Assembly: GCA_029844215.1 (NCBI GenBank)
Contig: CM056738.1
Location: 66,369,593-66,433,592, forward strand
Length of the DNA stretch: 64,000 nt
Source: Przewalskia tangutica
Lineage: Eukaryota > Streptophyta > Magnoliopsida > Solanales > Solanaceae
Direction of reading: 5' to 3'
In this document: one piece after another, positions 11,194-23,584 of the stretch
Numbering within the stretch: position 1 is the first letter of the stretch
How the letters are laid out: each line of letters opens with the position of its first letter
Notes under the pieces: model-generated
Databases searched by the model: none
What the model was told of the DNA's origin: nothing
What the model saw: the letters and a program-made list of their open reading frames with translations, nothing else
Translations under genes and position numbers: made by a program

Positions 11194-14100
11194 GTGTACC
11201 TTATCGGTTCTGGGTTTGATGTTTATGCCTTGATAGATCCGGGTTCTACTCTGTCCTATATATCTCCCCTTGTTGCTAGTAGGATAGGGATAGAGCCTGA
11301 GTCCATAGACCCTTTCGAGGTAGCTACGCCTGTGGGTGATTCGGTGGTAGCTCGGCGGGTATATAGGGCTTGTCCTGTGACCATTTACAGTCGTCAGACC
11401 CTAGCCGACTTGATAGAGTTGGAGATGATTGACTTCGACGTGATTATGGGGATGGATTGGCTAGCTTCTTGCTACGCCAATGTAGACTGCAGAGAGAGAG
11501 TAGTACGGTTCCAGCCTGCAGAGCGGTTGTTGAGTGAGGAGCACTCAGACGCCGGTGGTAGGTTTATTTCCTACCTCAAGGCTAGGAAGATGGTGCGAAG
11601 GGGGTATATCTACCATCTCGTTCGGTGTTTGATAATCGGCCGCGTACCAGATTTTCGGCCCGATGAGTCACGAGTTCCCAGACGTGTTTCCAGATGACCT
11701 CCCGGGTGTCCCTCCTGAGAGGGAGATCGAGTTTTGTATAGATGTGTTGCGGATACTCGCCTATTTCCATTCCGCCATACGTAATGGCACTGCCGAGTTG
11801 AGAGAGTCAAGGACCACCGAGGGATTTCTGGAGAAGCGGCTTCATCAGCCTAGTGTTTCTCCCCGGGAGCGCCAGATTGTTCGTGAAGAAGAAGGGCGGA
11901 CGCTGCGTATGTGTGTTGATTACAAGCTGAACAAGGTGACCATTAAGAATGTATACCCCTTCCTGGATTGATGATTTGTTCGACCAGCAGTGAAGTGCGA
12001 GATGTTTCTCCAAGATTGATCCGCGATCGGGCTATCATCAGTGCGAGTCGAGAGGTGGATGTCCCTAGATCGCATTCGGACCCAGACGCATTATGAGTTC
12101 AGTGGTCATGTCTTTGGTTGACCAATGCTCGCGTATTCATGGACTTGATGAACCGAGTGTTCAAACCATTTTTGACACGTTTGTGATAGTGTTCATTGAT
12201 GATATATTGGTTTATTCTCGCCAGAGCGGAGCACGCGAGCATTTGGCGATCTGGCCGATGCTTCTCCAGACCAGCAGTTGTACTCCAATTTTTCCTAATG
12301 TGATTTTTTGTTGACTTCAGTGGAGTTTCTTGGGCATATTTTCGGGTCTGATGGCATTCGAGTGGATACTGCCAAGATCGAGGCGCCAGACTTGGCCTAG
12401 ACCTACTACTCCGGCAGAGGTTCGCAGATTTACGGGCCTCAGGATATTATCGGCGTTCGTGGAGAAGTTTGCTTCTATCTCGCACCATTGACTAGGTCGA
12501 CTCGTAAGCGGCCAAGTTTGATGGTGATGCTTGTGAGCGGGGTTTCGATTCTTGAAAAGAGAGATCGACGACCGCCTCGCTCTACTCTTCCGGAGGTCGG
12601 ATGGTTATGTCGTGTATTGTGATCGTCGTGCATCGGGTTGGGATGTGTTGATGCAGCATGGCGGGTTATAGCATATGCATCCCGACAGTGAAGAAACACG
12701 AGAGAACTACCCCACCCATGATTTGAGTTAGCGTACCGTGATTCACGCTTTGAAGATCCGAGGCACTACTTGTATGGGGTTCACGTGGATATTTATACAG
12801 ACCACAAGAGCCTCCAAGTATATCTTCATCGAGGAGCTGAACTTACGGCAGACGGTGGTTAGAGTTGCTTAAGGATTACGATGTTGATATCTGTACCACC
12901 CGGGAAGGCCATGTTGTGGCGTATGCTCTAGTCGTAGGTCGATGGGAGCCTATCGGATGTGCAGCAGAGAGGAGGGACATGGTTCGTGATTTGCATCGAT
13001 TAGCGAGCCTTGGTGTCCGTTTGTTTGATTCGATAGCGGTGGGTTAGAGTTCGTGAGGTTGCCGAGTCTTCCATCGTCGAGGAGGTGAAGAGGCAACGAT
13101 TCGAGGATCCACTTTGATTCGGTATCGTGATACAACTCTTCGTGAGGCAAGGGTCCTTGGTAGCACCGATGGGTGCTAAGGTTTGAGGGCGATGTGTTCC
13201 AGATGTTTCGTGACTTGGCGAGTGTTCTTGGGGAAGCACACGCGTTACTCTATCCATCCGGGTCGACCAAGATGTACCACGACCTTAGATCCGTGTATTG
13301 GTGGGATGGCTTGAAGAGGACGTTGCGAAGTTCGTAGCTCGGTGCGTGTTGTCGCAGTGAAGGTAGAGCACGAGGCCCGGTGGTTTGTTACGATTGAGAT
13401 CCCGACCGAAGTGGGAGGTAATCAACATGGACTTCATCACAGGATTACCTCGCACTCGGAGGAGACATGATTCTATATGGGTTATCGTCGACAGTCGATT
13501 TAAATCAGCCCACTTTCTTCCGTCGGAGGACTTTTTCTGAGGATTATGCGGACTTTACATCCGAGAGATCGTCGATCGCATGGAGTCCCTACTTGATCAT
13601 ATCGCATGCAGGAGCCCGCCACGCTAACTGGAGGTCCTTCCAGAGGGTTTAGGGACGCAGTGAGCCCGAAATCGCATTTCATCCACGCATGCACGGACAG
13701 CAGAGCGCACTATCCGCACTCGAGGATATCTCGCGAGCCCGTGTTATTGACTTCGATGGTAGTTGGGAGGATCATTTGCCTCTAGTTGAGTTCGCGTATA
13801 ATAATAGCTACCACTCCAAGATTCGGATGGCGCCTTATGAGGCCTTGTATGGGAGAAGTGCAGTCGCCTATAGGTTGGTTCGATGTGGGCGAGTGCGCTA
13901 GTGGGACCAGATTTGGTACAAGCAGCGGATAAGGTGAAGCTTATCCGAGAGCGGCTATCGATACCGAGTCGGTAAGTCGTATGCAGATCATCGTCGTCGG
14001 CATCTTGAGTTCGAGGTTCATGATTGGGTTTTCCTAAAGTGTCACCCATGGCGGTGTGATGAGATTCGGGAAGAAGGGAAACTCACTAGGTACATTGGGC

Positions 14101-14453
14101 GTTTGATTATCCGCAGGTAGGCAAGGTTGCTATGAGTTGGATCTGTCGTCCGATCCGGCGCAAGACATCCGGTTTTTCACGTATCTATGCTGAGGAGATG
14201 TATCGGGGATCCATCTAGGGTACACCCGATTGGCGATGTCCAGGTGACCGAGGGGTTATCGTATGAGGAGATTCCCATAGCGATAGTCGATCGTCAGGTT
14301 AGGCGTCTGCGGACCAAGGACGTGGCTTCCGTCAAGGTCTTGTGGCGGAACGAGCTCAGGGAGGAGATGACGTGGGAAGCCGAGGAGGACATGAGGCAGA
14401 AGTATCCTCACCTATTCCCCACACCTCCAGGTAATTCACTTTCCTACTTGTAA
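11194..14453 (+). pseudogene. pol: A2 pol: PR-RT-RNaseH-INT-chromodomain, broken
   Basis: The best preserved pol in the window. The frame at 11194-11697 (167 codons) contains an intact aspartic protease core: FDVYALIDPGSTLSYIS with catalytic Asp at 11236, and DFDVIMGMDWL downstream. Reverse transcriptase about 11663-12480 (FPDVFPDDLPG, RMCVDY, FIDDILVYS at 12192-12218). RNase H about 12600-12880. Integrase zinc region about 13250-13370, core about 13420-13860 (PYEALYGR near 13832), C-terminal part from about 14010. The final frame, 14187-14453, gives an uninterrupted tail with VRRLRTKDVASVKVLWRNE and TWEAEEDMRQKYPHLF, a chromodomain-like module thought to direct integration to heterochromatin in chromoviruses. 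The frame is broken several times between these blocks. Confidence 0.9.
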
Positions 14454-14555
14454 ATTTTCGTTATCGTTTCTGCCTAAGTGTTGTTCTGTGGCCTTGTGTG
14501 GCATTTGCAACTGTTTTAGTTATGAAGAATCTTATCGTTAACTGTCTTGGGAAGG

Positions 14556-14590
14556 AACATTCAGGACGAATGTTTCTAAGGAGGGGAGAA
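14556..14590 (+). other. A2 palindrome and polypurine tract
   Basis: AACATTCAGGACGAATGTT (14556-14574) is followed by AAGGAGGGGAGAA (14578-14590), which abuts the 3' LTR. It is the same arrangement as in A1, A3, B, C and C'. Confidence 0.88.
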
Positions 14591-17046
14591 TGTTATACCC
14601 CGTATTTCCAGAGTATGTACGTAAGGGAATACGTACAAAAAGTCTAGCCTTAAAGATTAGGCAAAATGTTTTTTTTGGGAACAACTCACAAAACGAATAG
14701 TTTTCTGACGAAACGTTTCCACATCTTTCGTAGGGTAAATTCCGGCTATGCCATTTCTAATTTTTGCGGATTTTTCCGAGAGACGAAACATTTTGGACCA
14801 ACGGGAGGGCGACACTTGGCACCCTCCAATTTGTGGACTTGAAATCGTCCATTGGACGAATTGAAGACCTTTGGCACGTTTTTTGTGCCTTGTGCACAAG
14901 TCAAGGAGTTGGTAGGATATTTGTGTATAGTTAATCCTCACCCTACACTTGCCTTGCACTTGTCTTAATCTTGGCCATTGGTTGGCCACTTCTTGACCTA
15001 TAAATACCCCCCTTAAGATGAAGAGTTCTTCATCCACAAAGCTTTCCAAGTCTTGAAAATCTTCTCCTCTCCCTTAAGCCCTTTCGTCCAACACCTTCCC
15101 CCTCCCCTTGTGAAGTTTGGCCGAGGGCCTACCCCCCCTCTAGCCTAGTAGTTTGGCCGAGGCCCCCCCTAGCCTAGCCAAAACCTACCCCCCCTCCCTT
15201 GGTAGAAAAGTTGCCTTCTTGTATTGTTATAATGCCCAAAATACCCTAGCCCAAATACCTTAGTACTTAGTAGAAGTTGTGAAGAACTTCTAAGGTTTCC
15301 TTGGAGCATACAACTTAGGAGCAAAACCTTGCTCAGGCGCGACTTTTTCTAGGATATTATTGGGCTTACCGAGGTAACTAATCCTAACCCTCTTTTGAAT
15401 TAGAGAATATATACTGTTGTAGTATAAGAATAAGTATAAATACTTAGAAGAATATTGCAGAATAGAATTGAACTGTTACCACAGTAGAAGGGTTTAAAAG
15501 AAGAATAATCAATCAGATTTTACATAGACTGTTTTCACATGAGACTTATATAGCTCACCGCAGGGAAGTGCTGCCCGACTTTCCGTAGAATTGTGAACCT
15601 CCGCTTAGAATGACCTTGAGTAGTCTTTGATAAATATCTGTGACTATTATAGTCGACTCACAGGCGACATATTCAACTTGCGGTGGTTTTCATGAGAAGG
15701 TATGTGATTCTTCCTAAAGCATGATATTTTACAATATATATAACTACGAATGCCTCACGCTTAAGCACGAATAACACTTACTAAGAATGCCTCACGCTTA
15801 AGCCCGAATAACACTTACAAGAATGCCTCACGCTTAAGCACAATAATAAAGATCCGAAAGCATTTCAAAAGAATCTTGAATCATTTTTAATGTAAGAGAA
15901 CTAATTGGTTTTTAAGCGAAGCTTAAGAGTTATACTAGCCTTATGGGAAGTTAAGTATAACCACTTAAGATTGATAAAAGAAACAGATTTGCCTATGTGT
16001 TTATAACAAATTTTTATATGAATTGTGAAAAGAATAATAAGATGGTTTGATAAGTAGACATGATATGATGCTATGTGTGTTAGTGTCTTGTAACGTTTGT
16101 GAAAAGAGTATTCTTGTTGTGCTTATGTTGTTTAACGATAAGTCGTTAGGTTAGTGTTGCATCACTCACCTCTTGACATATTACACGGGTTGTCGCCTCC
16201 ACGCGGGTATACTCAGTGATGCAGGACCATGATTCGAGAATACCTACGCGGTCCAAGGACCTATGCGAGCTACGGAGTTCCGTGTTAGTGTGCGGGGTTA
16301 TACCTCACGCGGTCTATGTGGCCATGCGGACGGCGAGTCCGGGCGATGCCGAGGAGTAGCTACCTCGACGCGGGTTATGTACTACGCGCCTATGTGATTG
16401 GCCTATGCGACTACGGAGTCGTGATTAGGCTTGCATGGTGATACTACGGCAATTGACCGCTCGATCATTCGCAGCCTTAGAAAAGTCCTATTACGCTACC
16501 TATTGTTGCTCTTGTTTGTGATGTGGCACTATGCGCGTTTCCTGGTTGTTTTATACATACTTGCAAAACTGCTTTTTAAAATGATATGTGTCATTTAATT
16601 ATTATACAGTTTCATATACTTAGTACCTGTTGTACAGACCTCCTTCGGGGGGCTGCGTTCATGCCGCAGTTAAGGGCAAGCGGGTGCTAGATCCACATTC
16701 TTAGGATCTCTACGTTGGTGTGAGCTCCATCTTTCCGAGGCTCTACTTTTGGGGTATGATCTCCCGGTTGTAGATAGTTTTGTACAGTCAGGGTATGGCG
16801 GGGCCCTGTCCCGCCATAGTTGTATTTTTCCTTAGAGGTCTGTAGTCATGTTGTACAGTGTCGGATGTAACTGCTAAACCATAGTTATATATATATGCCG
16901 AAAGGCGATGTTTTCTCACATAAACTGTGTCTTATTTTATAAACTGTTTCATGTCTTGCTTTATATTTCCGCTGATTACTCTGATGTATGACTACTTGGG
17001 TGCCCCGGTAAGGCACCAGTCACGGGCCCCGGAACGGGTTGTGACA
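14591..17046 (+). repeat. A2 3' LTR (2456 bp)
   Basis: TGTTATACCCCG ... GGGTTGTGACA. It serves as the reference full-length A LTR. It carries the CACTTG-centred palindrome (about 14803-14826), CCAAT palindrome (14973-14987), TATA box (14999-15006), the GATGAAGA hairpin (15018-15035), the triple repeat (15747-15846), the GC-rich minisatellite, the CTGCG hairpin (16653-16669) and GCCGAAAGGC (16897-16906). It is followed by TTTAT, inside the B LTR. Confidence 0.93.
14973..15035 (+). promoter_or_regulatory. A2 3' LTR core promoter
   Basis: CCAAT-containing inverted repeat GGCCATTGGTTGGCC, TATAAATA at 14999, then the perfect inverted repeat GATGAAGA-GT-TCTTCATC. Spacing is nearly the same as in A1. 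Confidence 0.7.
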
Positions 17047-17358
17047 TTTATCTTTTGGTATATATCCTTCAGTACAGGCTTTGTACAGTTTTGGGTACGG
17101 CGGGGCCTTGTCCCGTCATAGTTCAGTATAACTCTTAGAGGTCTGTATTCATATGTGGGATTGGACTCATGTACAGTGTAGTGTATTTCATTATGTATAT
17201 TATATGGCAGCCTTGTCGGCTTTGCCTTGCACGTACGTTGGTTTTAAGGGGAAAAAAATGATGAGGTGTTATTTAATTTCCGCAGTTTACTTAGTTGTTA
17301 AGGTAGAAGGGTGCCCAGGTAGGGCACCAGTCATGGGCTCGGGGTTCGGGGTGTGACA
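17047..17358 (+). repeat. B 5' LTR, last 312 bp
   Basis: Matches the end of the B 3' LTR from about 32353 to 32663 (both read TTTATCTTTTGGTATATATCC at the start of the shared part) and ends GGTTCGGGGTGTGACA. The rest of this 4-kb LTR should lie left of the window because A2 and A1 inserted here. The first five bases TTTAT are the expected right copy of the A2 target-site duplication. Confidence 0.9.
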
Positions 17359-17361
17359 GAG

Positions 17362-17373
17362 TGGTATCAGAGC
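17362..17373 (+). other. B primer-binding site, tRNA-iMet
   Basis: Intact TGGTATCAGAGC three bases after the LTR end. Confidence 0.93.
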
Positions 17374-17563
17374 AGTCAGTCCTCGGAATGTCTACAGACC
17401 GTGTCTAGTAGAGTCTTGATTATCGGTGTGTTGCGCGCCACACCCATAAACAGGAGGCTACAGGACATTTAGGAGTTGGTTTCTATTCTTCTCACTCTAA
17501 GATCGTGCCCTAGAGCTGTTTTAGTAAGATAATTCCTCTCTGACGTATTGTTGTGTTACAGTT

Positions 17564-18471
17564 ATGCCTCCAAGGAGGGCAACAGCAGCCCAGAAGGGCA
17601 AATGAGTAGCAGGAGCTACTAGTCAGACTCAGAGAGTTGTTAGGGCTTATGCCCAGGGCATACTGGATGTGGTTCCACACGCATGAAGTTCTTCTTCGCT
17701 GTTTGAGGCCCCAGCACCAGAGCCTCCAGTTTCTCAGTTAAGGGAAGATTTTAGGGTCATGAAGGAAGCCATTATGTTATTGACCAAGATAGCGGTGCTG
17801 CAATTTCGTCAGCAGGAGGTTATTCGGCCAAGATGCATGTGTGTACAGAGGGTAGAGGCGGTATGAGATCTGCGAAGAGGCTAGACCGGTTGGTTATTCG
17901 GTGAGTTTTTGGACGAGTGCCTCAAAGAATGAGTGAGATATTCATCCCACCTACCCAAGACATACCCCGCAGCTCACGGTGGGAGATTTGACCCACAAGG
18001 TATTTAGGAGCCGGTCCAAGCTCGAGGATCGAGGTTCTCGGAGGAGCAGAGGATTTTCGATCGAGGCCACTTATTCCTCGGCAGCGATGTGGTAAGCGTC
18101 ATTCGGGAAATGCCGTTATGGCAATGTGTGTTTGTTTTTATTATGGCCGTCCGCCATATTCGAGTATGTCCTTTTAGAAAGAGCACCGGTGAGGTAGCTC
18201 ACCTATGAGGCCGATGGTTGATTCCCTTCCTCCACGGTATGCGTTCCTCTGCAAGGTGGTGCAGATGTTAGCCAGCCGTGGTGGAGGTCAGGGTGGAGTT
18301 TATAGTTCTGGCGGTCCTTCGAACCGCAGAGATGACGTGACTCATCGGACAGATCGAAGCGACACCGCACGGGTTAAGGTGTATAGTTCGATTCTTTTGA
18401 ATCATACGTGCATTGTTAGATTCAGATTTTGCCTTAGCGTATATGTTTTCCCTTTATTGCTAGAGTTGTAA
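17564..18471 (+). pseudogene. gag: B gag, early stop and core deletion
   Basis: Gag of a non-autonomous gypsy element. It starts ATGCCTCCAAGGAGGGC (MPPRRATAAQKGK) and meets TGA after 13 codons. Further on, a helical segment (QLREDFRVMKEAIMLLTKI, about 17735-17790) and the nucleocapsid region remain: CGKRHSGN and a knuckle that reads CFYYGRPP at about 18128-18152, with its second cysteine and histidine lost. A C-terminal piece rich in Gly/Ser runs in one frame from 18205 to 18471. The central capsid domain present in A elements (WFDS ... FDSLARY) is missing. It is followed by no pol at all, so the element needed proteins from elsewhere. Confidence 0.75.
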
Positions 18472-18653
18472 AGTGATAGTACCCCAGAGGTAGGGATACT
18501 TTGATTAGTAAAGTGAAAAGTTAAGAATGTTGACAAGAATGATAAAGTGAACTGAGACTATAGTTGTGTAGAGTTCACAAGTTGTAATTTCCCCGTAGCA
18601 GTGTTAGACCGATAGGGAAGATTGTACAGTAGAAATACTTTGGCTTATGTGAC
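18472..18653 (+). other. B interior between gag and the C insertion
   Basis: About 180 bp of AT-rich sequence with no reading frame or recognisable motif. It ends in GTGAC (18649-18653), the left copy of the target-site duplication of element C. The B interior resumes at 28020. Confidence 0.7.
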
Positions 18654-21600
18654 TGTTATACCCCGTATTTCCAGAGTATGTACGTAAGGACGTACGTAGA
18701 AAATTTGAACTTGAGAATAGGCTTGGCCGATTTACTTTTGTGCACAACACCCGATTAGAGTCGTTTTTCGACGAAACGTTTTCACAGCTTTCGTAGGGAA
18801 AATTCCGGCTATGTCATTTCTAATTTTTGCGGATTTTTCCGAGAGACGAAACATTTTGGACCAACAAGAGGGCGACACTTGTCACCCTCTCATTGGGAGG
18901 AATGGGCGGAAATGGCTTGGACGATTGGAGTGGCTTTTGTCAAGTAGTAGGTAGGATATTTTGGTGGTAGATGGATAAGGTGTACTTGGGTGAATCTTGG
19001 CCCTACACTTGCATAGCACTTGGCTAGATCTTGGCCATTGGTTGGCCTTGGCTTGTAGTATAAATACCCCTCCCTTTGATGAACTTCTTCATCCATAAAT
19101 TTGCCTAAGTCTTGAAAGCTCTCCTTCTCCCTCCCCTTGTGTTGAGTTCGGCCAAGGGCCCCCCCTTGTGGCCGAGAGCACCCCCCCCTCTAGGGGTGCT
19201 AGCCGAGAGTGTACCCCCCCCTAGCCTAGTTGCTTTCGTATAATACCCCTCTTTTTGTGGTGTAGAAATACTCTCCAAAGTATTGTTATAATGCCCAAAT
19301 TACCTTAGCCGTATACCTTGTTGTATTCTAAGGTTATACCTATACAAAAAACCCGAAATACTATTATACTTCCGTACCAAAACCGAAACCCTAAGGAAAA
19401 TCTCCATGGTTAGTTGGAGTAATAAGTAGAAGTTGGTTAGAACTTCTAAGGGTTGTTTGAGCGGCCTGAGCGCCTGAGTAGAGAGCTAAACCTTGCTCAG
19501 ATCGACATTTAAACTCGAATAATTATGGGCTTATCGAGGTAAATATCTTGTCCTCTATTGTAATTGGAAATTACATGTTGTATGATTATATAGTTGAAGT
19601 ATACTATATATAGAATCGAACGTAGTTATCGCAATGTCTTTTGACTTAAGCTGAATAATAAGAAACCTTTTCGAAAGAAGAGTACCGAATCAGATTTACA
19701 TAGGACCGTATTATGAGACTTGTGTAGCTTTTACGTGGAGTAGAATTGTACCCGTCGTTAGATGTATAACCCTCGGTTGGCTTGGTAGCCTCGATAAAGG
19801 AGGAGATTTACGTCATGTGGGGAAGGTGCCGAATTGTCGGTAGAATGTTCTACGATGAGGTCTAAAGGGTAATAAGCGCCTTGTGGCCTTATAGGTTGAA
19901 GTACTACGTGTGGCGCGATCTACTTGGCTTAAGGAGTAGCCGACGGTTGGAAGTACTTGAGCGTTTTGCTATTAGTCGATACTCGCGAGGTATGTGAACC
20001 TCTTCCTATCTCTTCTAGCATGATATGTGTGAACTATGTAGTACGGTAGACGTACGTGCTAAATGTATTTGATTGGTTTAAAACATAAAGTGTTATAACG
20101 GCTTTATGGGAAGTTGGTTATAATGACTTTATGTTGGTAAGAAAATACTTGTGGTTTTTAAAAGGTAACTGATTTGAACTATAACTGGCTTATTATGTGT
20201 TAATAAAGAACTTGAAGTATTTCAAAAGATTTTTGAATCATTTCGAAATAAGAATAAATAAATTGTTTTTGAAAAAATAATAGATATAATAGCTTTATGG
20301 GAATTTAGTTAATAAAGGCTTAAGAATGTTTTATCGATTTGAAATCAGAATGTATCGACAAACCATCGCGGCGTTAATAAAAGGAAATGTTTTGACAGAT
20401 TAAGTATTATTAAAACCAAGAGAAACTTCCATCCGCATAGAAGCTAAGATGAGACAAAATGATATTTCCTAGATCACGGTCATTGTAATAAGATTGTTAT
20501 AAACAAGAATATCCTACTCACATATAAGGCTTATGTTTCTCGATAGCTTAAAAGAGAATTATATTCTTAATTGAATAAGACTATGAACTACTAAACCTTT
20601 CTAAAATAAGAAACTTGAACATTGTAAATTAGGCAAACTTGAACATTTGAAAACATGGTTGCTACTTGATTTTAAAAAGATAAGAAATTTATTTACTTTA
20701 AAAGATAATCACTCTATTGTTATATACTACGTATTGTGTGACTTTTGTGAAAGTAACATATCTTTAAAGAGTTATGTATAAAGTACTTTGGGGATAAAAA
20801 CTCGATCTCGTTAATCATATAGTAGAAGGTACCTTATGTGTGAATAACTTGATTGTATTGGTTTGTGATAGCCTTGTAATACCTTCGTGTTGATTTGATA
20901 AGTAATCATATTAGGATGCTACGTGTGTTAGCATTCTGTGATGTTTGTGTAAAGGGATTTTCCCTTGATTGTGCTTATGATGTTTAAACGATAAACTGTT
21001 ATGTTGGTATTTATACCACTCACCGTGTTCCGGGGTTAAGCCGCCTCCGACGCGGGTAGACTCAGTGATGCAGGACCATGATTCGAGAATACCTCATGCG
21101 GGTCCCGGGGCCTATGCGAGCTACGAGTTCCGGTGTTAGTGTGCGGCCTTTATGGTCACGCGGTCTATGTGGCTATGCGGATCGCGAGTCGGGGCGATGC
21201 CGGAGTAGCTACCTCGATGCGGGTTATACCTCACGCGGGCCTATGAGATTGGCCTATGCGAGCTGCAGGAGTTCGTGGCTAGACGCGCACATTTGATATT
21301 GCGGCGCAGTGACGGCTTTGATCATGTGACGGTCTAGACAGATATCATGATTCAGTTTATGACCTTGTTAGTACTGTGGGTGTTAGTAGTCGGTTATGCC
21401 TTCGTACTTACCCTGTACTATTTTATTTGGGCACAGGTGGGACCTGTTGTTCATGTGTGTTCCTTGGTGTTTTTCTATCATTGACTGCCGGCAGTGAGGA
21501 AGGTATTCCACGGGCATGATTGATGTTGTGGGCGTGAGACCCATATTTATGTATTTTAGTGATGACTTCGAGGGCGTGAGTCCATGACTTGATATGACTG

Positions 21601-21889
21601 CTTATTTATTGTGAACTGTAGTTTGGTTATCATACATGTCTCCTGCTTTATATAGACTACTATGATTTCATTTCTGATATTTTCGCCGCATACTCTGCAC
21701 TGCAGATCGACTCTCCTCGGCCGAGTGGCGTATAAAGAGGCCAGAGCCTCTACCACGGGAACAGACCCGAACCGTGGCTCTCCGTATGGCACGTCCCGAG
21801 AAGATGGCCTTGAGGGCATGCCTCAGGGATCGCAAGCAGCCCGGTACCATTTGTTGGGTCGTCGGAGCAAGGCTCGCGACAAAGTGACA
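18654..21889 (+). repeat. C 5' LTR, with a foreign 3' end
   Basis: Starts TGTTATACCCCGTATTTCC and follows the 3' LTR until about 21718 (equivalent to about 27600). After that it does not match: the last 170 bp replace some 415 bp of normal LTR end. Bases 21821-21898 are instead a near-exact copy of 24156-24233 from the interior of the same element. The final bases still read GTGACA and the PBS follows. The promoter group lies at 18868-18890 (palindrome), 19033-19047 (CCAAT) and 19059-19066 (TATA). Confidence 0.87.
19033..19098 (+). promoter_or_regulatory. C 5' LTR core promoter
   Basis: GGCCATTGGTTGGCC, TATAAATA at 19059-19066, then GATGAACTTCTTCATCC, an inverted repeat with a shorter stem (GATGAA/TTCATC) than in A. 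The same set is at 24949-24995 in the 3' LTR. A G-box-like palindrome lies about 150 bp upstream. Confidence 0.65.
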
Positions 21890-21893
21890 AAAG

Positions 21894-21905
21894 TGGTATC
21901 AGAGC
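21894..21905 (+). other. C primer-binding site, tRNA-iMet
   Basis: Intact TGGTATCAGAGC four bases (AAAG) after the LTR end GTGACA. Confidence 0.93.
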
Positions 21906-22093
21906 AGTTAATCCTCGGAAAGTGTCTACAGACCGTATCGATGAGTCTTGATTATCGATGTGTTGTGCACCACACCAATAATCAGGAGGCTATAGGATAT
22001 TTAGGATTGGTTTCTATTCTTCTCACTCTGAGATCGTGCCTTAGAGCTGTGTTGTAAGTTGGACCCTCTAACGTATTTCTTTCCCTTATCGTT

Positions 22094-22769
22094 ATGCCTC
22101 CGCGTAGGGCAAACCCGGGCCCAGGAGGGCAAGGCAAAGCGGAGTTGCGAGTACAGAGGTCACGAGGGCACGCTCAATCATTACCTAGGGTAGTGCTTCA
22201 TTCGGGATTTCTGCGACGCCACTAGCCCCGTAAAGTTTAGCACGCGCGGCGGTTCTCATCATGACATGATATTTGAACCTTCGCCCACGCATCGAACAGA
22301 GAATATAGATTGCAAAGAGGCGACCCTGTTACTAACTATGGATTTGACTACCAGAGAGTATACCGATGTACCGCGAGTCTTGATGACGATTTAAAAGAGG
22401 GTTGTGCAAGATAAATTCTTCAGTTGGGCTTGAGCATGGCCTGTGTACGGGCTTATGCGCAGCAGGCCGAGAAACGTAGAGATCGACGGGTTAACCAAGG
22501 ACGAAGGCGCCGAGCAGCAAGGTCCTTTGGTAACTTTCGAGGCGAGTCACCTCACCAGCAGATTTGATTATGCACGTCCACCAGTACAGAGTGGTCTTCC
22601 ACGGATTTCAGGACGTTCGGGTTATGCAGGAGTTGGTCAGAACTCCAGGGCTTCCGGTTCACAGTGTGGCAGGCGTCATCTCAGGGAATGTCGTCTTTTA
22701 GTTGGTACTTGTTGTACCTATGACCGTCAGGGTCTGATGTCGAAAGAGTGTCCTTGTAGGAGGACTTAG
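22094..22769 (+). pseudogene. gag: C gag, degenerate
   Basis: Gag remnant starting ATGCCTCCGCGTAGGGC (MPPRRA). The N-terminal part is short and the capsid core is barely readable. The distal part is clearer: in one frame at 22443-22769 it holds a basic linker, then DYARPPVQSGLPRISG, then the nucleocapsid region CGRRHLREC and CCTYDRQGLMSKECP, a CCHC knuckle in which the histidine is replaced by Leu and one Cys by Tyr. The spacing resembles the double zinc motif of Tekay-type gag proteins. Probably not functional. Confidence 0.78.
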
Positions 22770-23584
22770 CCTTCAGGATCGATGGGTAGTCGTCACCTTC
22801 CTTAGCTATGCGCCCTACGGGGCAGGTTTGATTAAGAACGACTTAGGGGAGTGAAGCAGTAGATATAGATATATCCTTAACCCTCTAGAGATCTGTATGT
22901 GTGATAAGGTGAGTATACCTCAAGTGCTATGTTCTTATAGCAGTGTGTTAGTTGTGATTAGAAATCATGGTGGGTTAACCGAGTAAGATTTTGGGGGATA
23001 GAGAAGGTGTGAGCCTTAGAGTTTTATACGTAGAGACCTTAGAGGTAAGGCCATCTCGAGTAAAAGATGTATTGTTTATGTTTGACCCTTATAGGAGTGC
23101 ATAGTGCACGTGAGTTATGTTTGTGGATAAGTCCCGAGTAGTGTGGCATGAAAGAGGGTAGTTGAGCTAAGACCGCTAGGTTTTCGTAACGTGATTAGTG
23201 AGAGTTTTCCTTCGGGGAGCTAGCGTTTAGCGCGTTGCCGGATCGGGTTGAGGCCATATTGCGGGTCAACCCGCGGCCTGTTTGGTGGTGGGGTCAGTTT
23301 GTGGTGGTCCCGCCTGTGATAAGTCACGAGGGTGTTAGGCCCAAGTTTAGTTGACCATGACGAGTTCGTGGATGCGTTCAACCGATGGTCGGGCGATGGG
23401 GCAGCCCATCGTTCTTCTGGGGACCGTTCACTCGCAGATGTTGATTTATCGTAAAGGTTGTAAGGCACGGGTGCCCACCTTCACCTTATGACGCATGTGG
23501 AGCCAGTGCGGCTGTTTTTGTTTCGTAAGTTTTACCAGCAGGTTAAGAACTCGGTGAGTCTCGACCGCATTCGCCTCGCCGTGC
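22770..23584 (+). other. C interior: no pol; block shared with B and C'
   Basis: This lies where protease, reverse transcriptase and RNase H should be, but no motif of any of them is visible in the three forward frames. A block at about 23236-23400 is shared with B (28131-28275) and, inverted, with C' (about 39535-39665); all contain AGGCCCAAGT and a following TAGTTGA. Open frames on the minus strand (23220-23468) are not kept in phase between copies. Role unknown. Confidence 0.7.

Noticed and set aside
17153..17356. A 67-codon frame near the end of the B 5' LTR
   Set aside because: Entirely LTR sequence, repeated with a shift in the 3' LTR.
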